Shown here: positions 5,486 to 11,250 of the stretch, one piece after another
How positions within the stretch are numbered: the first letter of the stretch is position 1
Layout of the letters: the number at the start of each line of letters is the position of its first letter
Assembly (NCBI GenBank): GCA_023140095.1
Contig: JAGLMJ010000034.1
Span: 1 to 11,250, forward strand
From: Candidatus Omnitrophota bacterium
GTDB taxonomy: Bacteria; Omnitrophota; Koll11; Zapsychrales; Zapsychraceae
Direction of reading: 5' to 3'
Length of the DNA stretch: 11,250 nucleotides
Translations under genes and position numbers: made by a program
Notes under the pieces: generated by a model
Told to the model about the DNA's origin: nothing
What the model saw: the letters and a program-made list of their open reading frames with translations, nothing else
Databases searched by the model: none

Positions 5486-6571
5486 ATGCGCATCATTCGA
5501 AGCTATATATTAAGAGAATGCATCATTCCCTTCTTTATGGCACTGGTCGTTTTGACCTGTGTTTTTCTTTTAGGGAACCTTATTCAATTGACCAATTTGG
5601 TCATCAATAAAGGCGTAAACCTTTCGGCCGTCGGCAAAGCCTTTCTGTTAATGATCCCTCTCTTTCTGGGATACACGATCCCGATCGCCTGTCTCATCAG
5701 CGTTATTATGGCCTTCAGCCGGTTCTCGGCAGACAATGAAATTATCGCGATGCGCGCCAGCGGCATCCATTTAGGACGCTTGCTGGTCCCTCTGATCATA
5801 TTGGGGTTCATTTCCAGCCTTTTTTTGATCGTCTTGAACGAACGGATCATTCCTTACGCCCATCATGAACAGCGACGTGTCTTAAAAAATCTCGGCGCTG
5901 AGAATCCGACGGCCATGCTTGAGGCCGGCATGTTCATTCATGCCTTTGAAAATCAGATCATTTTCATCCATAAGATCGATAAAAATAAAATGTACAACAT
6001 CACGATCTATCAGCCCAAACCGGATGGGCCGACCCGCACGATCATCGCTAAGCGCGGTGAATTCACTCCCGTTCCCGGCGGCCATCAGATCAAACTTAAA
6101 TTAATAGACGGAACGTCGGATGAGCCGAACTTGGAAAACCCGGAAAATTTCTACAAACTCAATTTCAAGAATTACTTTATGACGCTCGACCTGTCTAAAA
6201 ATAACAAAAAGATCGAGAAAAAACCGCAAAGCATGACGTTCAAAGAATTAAAAGCTGAAATCGCTAAATTAGAGCGTCTCTTTATCGACACGACCCATTT
6301 AAGAACAGAGTACTTCCGGAAGATCACTTGGTCCTTCTCGCCGCTGATCTTTATTCTCATCGGATTTCCTCTGGCTGTCATCACCAACAGGCGTGAGAGG
6401 TCGGCTAATATCGTTTTGGCGATCCTCTGCTTTGCTTTTTATTATTTAATATCTTTGGGCTGTGAAGCCCTGAGCAAAAAAGGCATTCTGCCTCCGGCAC
6501 TGATCATGTGGACGCCAAACATGATCGCCGCAACGAGTGCCTTGATCCTTAATTACAAATGCGTATTCTAG
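5486..6571 (+). CDS. lptF: LptF/YjgP family lipopolysaccharide export permease
   Basis: This is one of the two transmembrane subunits of the LptB2FG ABC transporter, which extracts lipopolysaccharide from the inner membrane and passes it to the LptC/A bridge. The 361-residue protein has the family layout: hydrophobic helices at about 13-33, 52-77 and 98-118, a soluble periplasmic beta domain at about 120-275, then helices at about 284-300, 308-327 and 335-356. The family segment NEIIAMRASGIHLGRLLVP (84-102) lies in the third-helix region, and RRERSANIVLAI (302-313) precedes helix five. It is assigned as LptF because it precedes the second permease; the paralogues are hard to separate by eye. 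The ATG at 5486 has no close Shine-Dalgarno sequence. Its end overlaps the next gene by 13 bases. LptB and LptC are not in the window. Confidence 0.92.
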   Translation: MRIIRSYILRECIIPFFMALVVLTCVFLLGNLIQLTNLVINKGVNLSAVGKAFLLMIPLFLGYTIPIACLISVIMAFSRFSADNEIIAMRASGIHLGRLLVPLIILGFISSLFLIVLNERIIPYAHHEQRRVLKNLGAENPTAMLEAGMFIHAFENQIIFIHKIDKNKMYNITIYQPKPDGPTRTIIAKRGEFTPVPGGHQIKLKLIDGTSDEPNLENPENFYKLNFKNYFMTLDLSKNNKKIEKKPQSMTFKELKAEIAKLERLFIDTTHLRTEYFRKITWSFSPLIFILIGFPLAVITNRRERSANIVLAILCFAFYYLISLGCEALSKKGILPPALIMWTPNMIAATSALILNYKCVF

Positions 6572-7674
6572 ACCGTTACATCACAAAATCTATTATCAAG
6601 ATCTTTACGTTCACGATCCTCACGTTCTGTTTCCTTTACGTCCTGATCGATATTACAAGCCAGCTTGATGAGTTTATCGACCGGAAAGTTCCTATTGATA
6701 TCTTGATCCAGTATTATGTCTCCTATTTCCCAATCATCTTGAGCCAGCCGATCTCATCGGTGGCTTGCCTGATCGCCGTTCTCTTTACGTTCAGCAATCT
6801 TAATACAGGCAATGAAGTCGTTGCCATGCGTTCAAGCGGGCTCAATTTCTGGCAGATCACAAAACCGGCGATCATGTTCGGCCTTATTATCTCGGTACTC
6901 GTGTTCTGGGTCAATGAACGCCTTGTTCCAAGAGCCACAGAAGTAACACAGCAGATCCGCAATGAGAACATGGTATTGCTCGTCGACCGTATACGCAGAA
7001 AGAAAGAAAAGATCAAGAATTTGACATTTTACGGATTGAAGAACCGTCTTTATTTTATTGATACATTCGATTCGGATGCCAGTGAACTCAAAGGGATCAC
7101 TATTATTGAGTACGATTCACAGCAGAACATGAAACAGAAGATCGTCGCCTTAAAAGGTGTCTGGACGGGCATTGCATGGAAATTCTATCAATGCCAGATC
7201 ACCACGTTCAACCGGCGTGACATCAGCACGCCGCTTAAGATCAAGGTCTATAAAGAAAAACTGATGGATATTAAAGAAAGCCCCTCGGATTTCTTAAAGC
7301 AAAGGCTCAATGTCAATTCAATGAATATCCGCCAGCTTAAAGACTACATTGACCGTTTTTCAAAAAGCGGGGCCAAAAAAGCTCTGAACAACATGCGGGT
7401 GGACCTGCACCAAAAGATAGCTTATCCGTTCGGGATTCTCGTCATTGTTCTGATCGGGCTCCCCTTTGCGCTGATGATCCGCAGCCGCAAAGGAAGCTCT
7501 TTTGTTTCGATCGGTATAGCCCTTATCCTTGGGTTTTTATATTATGTTTCCAATGCCGTTTTCCTGGCATTCGGAAAAAGCGGCTCATTCCCCCCCGTCT
7601 TCTCAGCTTGGGCTACACCGGTTCTTTTTACCATCGTTGCCCTGGTCATAATCGAGACGGATTTCTCGAATTAG
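6559..7674 (+). CDS. lptG: LptG/YjgQ family lipopolysaccharide export permease
   Basis: This is the second permease of the LptB2FG transporter, paralogous to the preceding gene. Its 371 residues show helices at about 12-32, 50-77 and 103-118, a periplasmic domain at about 125-280, and three C-terminal helices (about 290-307, 315-335, 348-365). The family segment GNEVVAMRSSGLNFWQITKP (84-103) corresponds to the matching block in LptF. The ATG at 6559 lies inside the last codons of lptF (13-base overlap, different frame) and has no Shine-Dalgarno sequence, so translation probably depends on coupling to lptF. Which of the two is LptF and which LptG is inferred from order. It ends the operon; the plus-strand terminator at 7732-7774 follows. 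Confidence 0.92.
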   Translation: MRILDRYITKSIIKIFTFTILTFCFLYVLIDITSQLDEFIDRKVPIDILIQYYVSYFPIILSQPISSVACLIAVLFTFSNLNTGNEVVAMRSSGLNFWQITKPAIMFGLIISVLVFWVNERLVPRATEVTQQIRNENMVLLVDRIRRKKEKIKNLTFYGLKNRLYFIDTFDSDASELKGITIIEYDSQQNMKQKIVALKGVWTGIAWKFYQCQITTFNRRDISTPLKIKVYKEKLMDIKESPSDFLKQRLNVNSMNIRQLKDYIDRFSKSGAKKALNNMRVDLHQKIAYPFGILVIVLIGLPFALMIRSRKGSSFVSIGIALILGFLYYVSNAVFLAFGKSGSFPPVFSAWATPVLFTIVALVIIETDFSN

Positions 7675-7681
7675 AAAAATT

Positions 7682-7715
7682 AAAAAAAAGCGGGGGCGAC
7701 CGACCGGTCGCCCCC
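7682..7715 (-). terminator. Rho-independent terminator of the thiL-to-regulator operon
   Basis: A perfect 10-pair stem, GGGGGCGACC (7692-7701) with GGTCGCCCCC (7706-7715), has a four-base loop. On the minus strand it is followed by GC and then eight T residues (7689-7682). On the plus strand the downstream bases ACTGATATATCG give no T-run, so it works in the minus direction, ending transcripts of the response-regulator operon just before the lptG 3' end. Confidence 0.88.
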
Positions 7716-7731
7716 ACTGATATATCGCTGC

Positions 7732-7774
7732 AATAGGGGCACGGCATGCCGTTCCCCTATTTTTTATTATTTTT
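7732..7774 (+). terminator. Rho-independent terminator of comF-lptF-lptG
   Basis: AATAGGGG (7732-7739) pairs with CCCCTATT (7754-7761). The inner bases form the palindrome ACGGCATGCCGT (7741-7752), which can extend the stem past one C/T mismatch. A T-rich tract (7760-7774) follows on the plus strand. The tract runs into the last codons of the convergent response regulator gene. It lies 58 bases after the lptG stop. Confidence 0.8.
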
Positions 7775-8189
7775 CCGGCGGCAACTCCCCTCCGTGAATG
7801 CTCCTGTTGATCTCTTTGTGGATCGTGCTTAAAAGCTTCCGGTAATGTAAGGGCTTGGCAAATGCGCGGTATTCCTCACTGTCAATGTTAAAGATCTGAT
7901 GGCCGTCATCAACCTCCAAGCTTAATGTATTGGTCGTAAAGATGATCGGGATATTCGCCGTGTTAGGATCCGACTTTAACCGCCGCACAATATCTTTACC
8001 GTTATTATCCGGCAAAATCACATCCATAAGAATAATATCCGGCAATTTGTTTTTAGCCACTTTTAAACATTCCACCCCGTCATAGGCGGCATAGACCGTA
8101 AAGCTATTATTAGTCAGCTTTTTTTCCGTCAGCCTCTGCATGACCGGACTATCGTCAACAACCAGGATCGTTTTTTTCTTTTTTGACAT
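7767..8189 (-). CDS. Single-domain response regulator (receiver only)
   Basis: This 140-residue CheY-like receiver has no output domain. Acidic residues D12-D13, phospho-acceptor D56 in DIILMD, T86 in IIFTTN, aromatic F110 and K112 in AKPL make up the full phosphorylation site. The segment between the conserved Thr and Lys is 26 residues, about six longer than in the receiver at 1854-2222, and holds the acidic stretch around EVDDG and DSEE, so the signalling face differs from standard CheY. The frame is open to 8243, but the ATG at 8189 gives the normal receiver start (MSKKKKTILVVDD), with AGGA about ten bases upstream inside the end of alr. It lies five bases after the alr stop and is the last gene of its operon. 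Its kinase and target are unknown. Confidence 0.92.
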   Translation of the reverse strand: MSKKKKTILVVDDSPVMQRLTEKKLTNNSFTVYAAYDGVECLKVAKNKLPDIILMDVILPDNNGKDIVRRLKSDPNTANIPIIFTTNTLSLEVDDGHQIFNIDSEEYRAFAKPLHYRKLLSTIHKEINRSIHGGELPPEK

Positions 8190-8194
8190 ATTTG

Positions 8195-9373
8195 TTATTT
8201 CCTTTTTTTGTATACCTTTGGCAGCCGGCCGCCTAAACTGCAAACGATCTCATAATTGATCGTCCCGGCATGTTTTGCCAATTCGTCGGCAGAAACACGT
8301 TCTCCTTTTTGCAGCCCCAACACCGTAACAGGAGTCCCCAATTTAATTCCTTTGACATGCGAGGCATCGACCATGACCTGGTCCATGGTCACGCGCCCCA
8401 CAACCGGGCATCGAACCCCGTCAATAAGGACAGAAGCCCGATTGGAAAATGCCCGAAAATATCCATCGTTGTAACCGATCGGGATCGTTGCAACCAGCAT
8501 ATCTTTTTTCGTAAAGAACGTCCTGCCGTAACTGATGCTTCTTCCCTTTTTTATTTCCTTTAAAAATATAACATGAGATCGCACGCTTAGCACAGGTTTT
8601 AAGCAAATATTTTTTCGGAGGCCCGGATGAGGGTATAATCCATATAACATCAATCCCGGCCGCGATAAATTCAGGATATGCGTTTGATAACCTGCCAGCC
8701 CCATACTGTTTGCGGCATGGATATAGGGAATGATCAGCCCTGCGCGATCCAATTTTGTTACTAAGTTATACAGGTGCTCGATCTGCTTTTTTGTGAACCT
8801 CCGATCCGTATCGGCTGCCGGGAAATGAGTAAAGATCCCCATGATCCTTAAAAAAGTCAGCCGGCTGACCTTTTGTATAAAATCAAACGCCTCTTCATGC
8901 CAGATCCCTAAGCGCCCCATTCCCGTATCAACCTTGACATGAATATCGATCCTTTTTTTCTTCTTTTGCGCGTACCGGTTTAATGCCTGGGCAAGCTGGA
9001 GCGTGCACACCGTCGGCATCAGCCGGTGATCCACGATCCTGCGGGCATGAGAGACCAGCGTGCTTTCAAATAATAGAATGGGCTTTTTGATGCCGGCCTC
9101 GCGCAGAGCGATCCCTTCAGTAATATCAGAAACGCCTAAGAAACCAACACCCTCTTTATCCAATAATAAAGCGATCCTCTCGGCGCCATGGCCATAGGCC
9201 TCGGCTTTGATCACAGCTAGAACCGTCGACAGATCTTTGACCTTCTTTCTCAAACGGGAACGGGTAGGAAGAAAAAACTCGTTTCTTGCGGTCAGCTTAG
9301 TGATCTCTTTCAAATTATGCACAACGGCCGCCAGATCAATTTCGCAATATGTTAAATAATCATCTTTTCTCAC
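8195..9373 (-). CDS. alr: Alanine racemase
   Basis: Alr is a PLP enzyme that interconverts L- and D-alanine and supplies D-alanine for peptidoglycan. The 392-residue protein keeps the catalytic set: PLP lysine K56 in IKAEAYGHG, the second base Y282 in SYGRT, R154 and K147 in HVKVDTGMGRLG, the PLP-contact arginine R238 in LSRPGLMLYG, the GRVTMDQ segment (326-332) and NYE (373-375). Between the first helix and the PLP-lysine strand there is a basic stretch of about 17 extra residues (roughly 31-48) compared with typical Alr, where this lysine is near position 35-39. The GTG at 9373 is chosen because AAGGAAG (9386-9380) lies six bases upstream; it overlaps tsaB by 14 bases. The nearby ATG at 9363 is out of frame. 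Confidence 0.95.
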   Translation of the reverse strand: MRKDDYLTYCEIDLAAVVHNLKEITKLTARNEFFLPTRSRLRKKVKDLSTVLAVIKAEAYGHGAERIALLLDKEGVGFLGVSDITEGIALREAGIKKPILLFESTLVSHARRIVDHRLMPTVCTLQLAQALNRYAQKKKKRIDIHVKVDTGMGRLGIWHEEAFDFIQKVSRLTFLRIMGIFTHFPAADTDRRFTKKQIEHLYNLVTKLDRAGLIIPYIHAANSMGLAGYQTHILNLSRPGLMLYGLYPHPGLRKNICLKPVLSVRSHVIFLKEIKKGRSISYGRTFFTKKDMLVATIPIGYNDGYFRAFSNRASVLIDGVRCPVVGRVTMDQVMVDASHVKGIKLGTPVTVLGLQKGERVSADELAKHAGTINYEIVCSLGGRLPKVYKKRK

Positions 9374-10067
9374 TTTTTACTTCCTTCTTCGTTCTTGTTT
9401 TTATCTGACAATGGTCAGGATACAAATATAATGGAACTAATTTATCGATGTTATCCCACTTCCCCTTTTGAACCTGCCCTAAGACCAGCGGAACTAACCG
9501 CCGGGCTTGTGGAAAAATGTATTTTTCGCCGATAAATTTAGGAATGATCTCTTTGGCCTTTTTAATATCATTTTTATATAACTTAAGGCCATCCCCAATA
9601 AAAGTCACTTCTCCTCTGATCTGTTTTAATGCCTCGCTGATAGGAACCAGAAGATAATCACTTTTTCTCTTAAGGGCCGATCCTTTTTTCTCATAAAGAC
9701 AGGCGTAAAGGAGATCGCGCCTGGCATCGCATAATGTGCAGACCTGGGTGTCTGTGCGCACATTCATAGCTAAAATATCGAGGCTGGGGACACCGATAAC
9801 CGGTTTGTGCAACGCAAAAGTTAATCCCTTAATGGTTGATAACCCGACCCTTAGGCTGGTAAACGAGCCCGGCCCAAGCCCGACGGCAAAACCATCCAGC
9901 ATCCTCATTGGCATCCCGGCATCATCCAATATCCGCTTTATGCTGGGCATGATCGACAGGTCCAGCGGCCGGTTCAGTTTCGCATTACGGAACTTTAAGA
10001 TCTTCTCGTTGCTTGAAACGGCTAGACTTAAGTTTTGGGTTGAAGTATCAATGCATAAAAGATTCAT
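9360..10067 (-). CDS. tsaB: tRNA t6A biosynthesis protein TsaB (YeaZ)
   Basis: TsaB is the scaffold partner of TsaD in the complex that adds threonylcarbamoyl to A37 of ANN-decoding tRNAs. The 235-residue length is normal. The N-terminal MNLLCIDTST is the ASKHA-fold first strand, and GFAVGLGPGSFTSLRVGLST (59-78) with KGLTFA is the most characteristic TsaB block. PLYLYP (212-217) near the end matches the family C-terminus. The ATG at 10067 has GGAG nine bases upstream and overlaps tsaE by 20 bases. Neighbouring tsaE supports the assignment. TsaC and TsaD are not in the window. Confidence 0.93.
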   Translation of the reverse strand: MNLLCIDTSTQNLSLAVSSNEKILKFRNAKLNRPLDLSIMPSIKRILDDAGMPMRMLDGFAVGLGPGSFTSLRVGLSTIKGLTFALHKPVIGVPSLDILAMNVRTDTQVCTLCDARRDLLYACLYEKKGSALKRKSDYLLVPISEALKQIRGEVTFIGDGLKLYKNDIKKAKEIIPKFIGEKYIFPQARRLVPLVLGQVQKGKWDNIDKLVPLYLYPDHCQIKTRTKKEVKSEKR

Positions 10068-10506
10068 AATTGAAATCTCCGCTTTTCGCCGACAACCGGA
10101 TCACTCTTTCCTGAAGTTTTTTATGCTTCATCTCGATCTTTAAGTATTTTTTGGGGAGAAATTCTCCCAACCGGTCCGCCCACTCGATCACCGAAACCCC
10201 ATTGCCGTATAAAAATTCATCGTAACCGATAGAACTAATACCCTGAAGGTCTTCTAAGCGATAGAGATCAAAATGAAATAGCGGCAGCCGCCCTTCGTAA
10301 ATATTCATCAAAACAAAGGTGGGGCTTTTCACGTTCTCTTGGCTAATGTTCAACCCCTCGGCGATCCCCTTGATCAGGGTCGTCTTCCCGCTTCCTAGAT
10401 CCCCAAAAAGGCAGATAATATCTCCGCTCCGCAGCGATTTTGCCAAATGTTTTCCGAACGCCTTTGTCTCTTCGGGGCCTTTGGATATGATCTTCTCTAT
10501 GTTCAC
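10048..10506 (-). CDS. tsaE: tRNA t6A biosynthesis ATPase TsaE (YjeE)
   Basis: TsaE is the small P-loop ATPase that resets the TsaB-TsaD complex during t6A synthesis. Visible are EET (12-14), Walker A GDLGSGKTT (35-43), SPTF (61-64), HFDLYRL (78-84) and the IEWADRL segment (107-113), all family hallmarks. Two GTG starts are possible. The one at 10506 gives 152 residues and the usual short N-terminus, and lies four bases after the thiL stop. The one at 10536 adds ten residues (MLRGTLISKK) and overlaps thiL by 26 bases. Neither has a Shine-Dalgarno sequence at normal spacing, so coupling to thiL is likely. I prefer 10506 on family length; the choice is uncertain. Confidence 0.92.
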   Translation of the reverse strand: MNIEKIISKGPEETKAFGKHLAKSLRSGDIICLFGDLGSGKTTLIKGIAEGLNISQENVKSPTFVLMNIYEGRLPLFHFDLYRLEDLQGISSIGYDEFLYGNGVSVIEWADRLGEFLPKKYLKIEMKHKKLQERVIRLSAKSGDFNYESFMH

Positions 10507-10510
10507 TTTC

Positions 10511-11250
10511 TTAGAAATGAGTGTACCCCTTAACACGTAATTTTTTCAAACGGCTGTCGGATGTTTTAAGCCGCAGGCCTTTATCTCTTGGAACGATCTC
10601 ACCGATACGATAGAACCGATGTTTACTTTTATTCCGGCCCTCTAATTTCCGCGCTTTTAAAGGCGGAAGAGTAAAAAGCAATTCAAAATCCTCTCCGTCA
10701 TAAAGCGCTTCTTTTAAATGAGCCTTTTGTCTTTTTGGAATCGAGCTCTCCTCGATCATGGCGCCAACCCGGCTTTCACTTAAGATATGCCCAAGATCAG
10801 CAACAAGCCCGTCGGATATATCGATCATCGCTGTTGGCTTGTGCCTTTTTACAAGATGCTGGGATTCTGCAATGCGGGGCGCAAACCGCAAATGCCCTCC
10901 GCTTGACAATGACCTGCCTAACGGTCCCGTCACAAAAATCTGATCACCTGCACGGGCACCGCTGCGGTAAACCACTTCATCCTTTTTCACTTCTCCGACT
11001 AAGCAGACATTGATAATGATCTTTTTAGCCTTGACCGTATCGCCGCCGACGATGCCAACATGAAATTTTTTTGCTGTCCTCTGCATCCCTTGATAGATTT
11101 GAGATACAACCGGCCAGGGGCACGAAGATGGCGCCCCTAAAGAAACAACCGCATATTTCGGGATCCCTCCCATTGCGGCAATATCACTAATGCTCGACGC
11201 TATCGCTTTATGCCCAATCCCTCTTGCCGGCATCTTCAGCGTAAAGTGAA
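10511..11250 (-). CDS. thiL: Thiamine-monophosphate kinase, 5' end outside the window
   Basis: ThiL phosphorylates thiamine monophosphate to thiamine diphosphate with ATP. About 245 C-terminal residues are visible. The reading frame is open to the right edge: the five codons before the ATG at 11233 encode HFTLK, which continues the conserved ThiL block (HF..., then IGHKAIASSISDIAAMGG), so that ATG is internal and the true start lies beyond 11250. Further motifs are GIVGGDT with a metal-binding aspartate, YRSGARAGDQIFVTGPLG, SSGGHLRFAPR, IDISDGLVADLGHI and YDGEDFELLFT. The N-terminal GDDAA metal-binding motif is off the window. It is the most upstream gene seen of the operon thiL-tsaE-tsaB-alr-regulator. 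Confidence 0.94.
   Translation of the reverse strand, partial: HFTLKMPARGIGHKAIASSISDIAAMGGIPKYAVVSLGAPSSCPWPVVSQIYQGMQRTAKKFHVGIVGGDTVKAKKIIINVCLVGEVKKDEVVYRSGARAGDQIFVTGPLGRSLSSGGHLRFAPRIAESQHLVKRHKPTAMIDISDGLVADLGHILSESRVGAMIEESSIPKRQKAHLKEALYDGEDFELLFTLPPLKARKLEGRNKSKHRFYRIGEIVPRDKGLRLKTSDSRLKKLRVKGYTHF

Noticed and set aside
8190..8243. A longer N-terminus for the second response regulator
   Set aside because: The extra 18 residues lie inside alr in another frame and precede the standard receiver start; the ATG at 8189 is preferred.
11231..11233. ATG at 11233 as the thiL start
   Set aside because: The frame is open to the window edge, and the preceding codons encode HFTLK, part of the conserved ThiL core. 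The gene is cut by the window, not short.
1..11250. CRISPR arrays, insertion sequences, phage or defence genes
   Set aside because: No regularly spaced repeats, transposase or integrase motifs, or defence-type domains were found; every long frame not listed is a shadow of a recognised gene.

Overview
The window is a compact stretch of bacterial chromosome made almost entirely of housekeeping genes. It contains 14 protein genes (two cut by the window edges) and one tRNA. Paired lptF/lptG genes (lipopolysaccharide export) and two predicted lipoproteins point to a Gram-negative (diderm) bacterium. The gene mix and mid-range base composition would suit an uncultivated lineage such as Omnitrophota in the PVC group. 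That taxonomic guess is weak, because no rRNA or marker alignment is available here.

Layout. At 1-103 (-) is the start of smpB, running off the left edge. It is divergent from a consensus promoter (151-179) that drives tRNA-Leu(CAG) at 190-276 and probably the adjacent lpdA (296-1714). Positions 1715-1803 hold two inverted repeats, followed by an intrinsic terminator (1805-1832) for the opposing operon. That minus-strand operon starts from a strong promoter at 4660-4688 and reads pyrE - maf - M48 metallopeptidase lipoprotein - DUF192 protein - single-domain response regulator, with ATGA overlaps between the first three genes. A back-to-back promoter (4708-4736) drives comF - lptF - lptG (4743-7674, +). 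Two terminators, one per strand, sit at 7682-7774. The rest (7767-11250, -) is an operon, read leftwards, of thiL (5' end outside the window) - tsaE - tsaB - alr - second single-domain response regulator, with tightly packed or overlapping genes.

How the genes work together. TsaE and TsaB belong to the t6A tRNA-modification machinery, SmpB rescues stalled ribosomes, and tRNA-Leu serves translation. Alr supplies D-alanine for peptidoglycan. LptF/LptG carry lipopolysaccharide out of the inner membrane. The M48 and DUF192 proteins probably act in the envelope. PyrE and ThiL make UMP precursor and thiamine diphosphate, Maf is a nucleotide house-cleaning enzyme, and Lpd serves 2-oxoacid dehydrogenase complexes or glycine cleavage. 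The two receiver-only regulators, each the last gene of a housekeeping operon, are the only signalling proteins.

I see no mobile element, CRISPR array, phage gene or defence system, and no convincing undescribed multi-gene system. The points most worth a second look are the start sites of smpB and comF, which look leaderless or nearly so; the tRNA-lpdA linkage; the structured repeat block after lpdA; and the placement of the two receivers. The largest gene-free gaps are 139 bases (1715-1853) and 134 bases (4609-4742).
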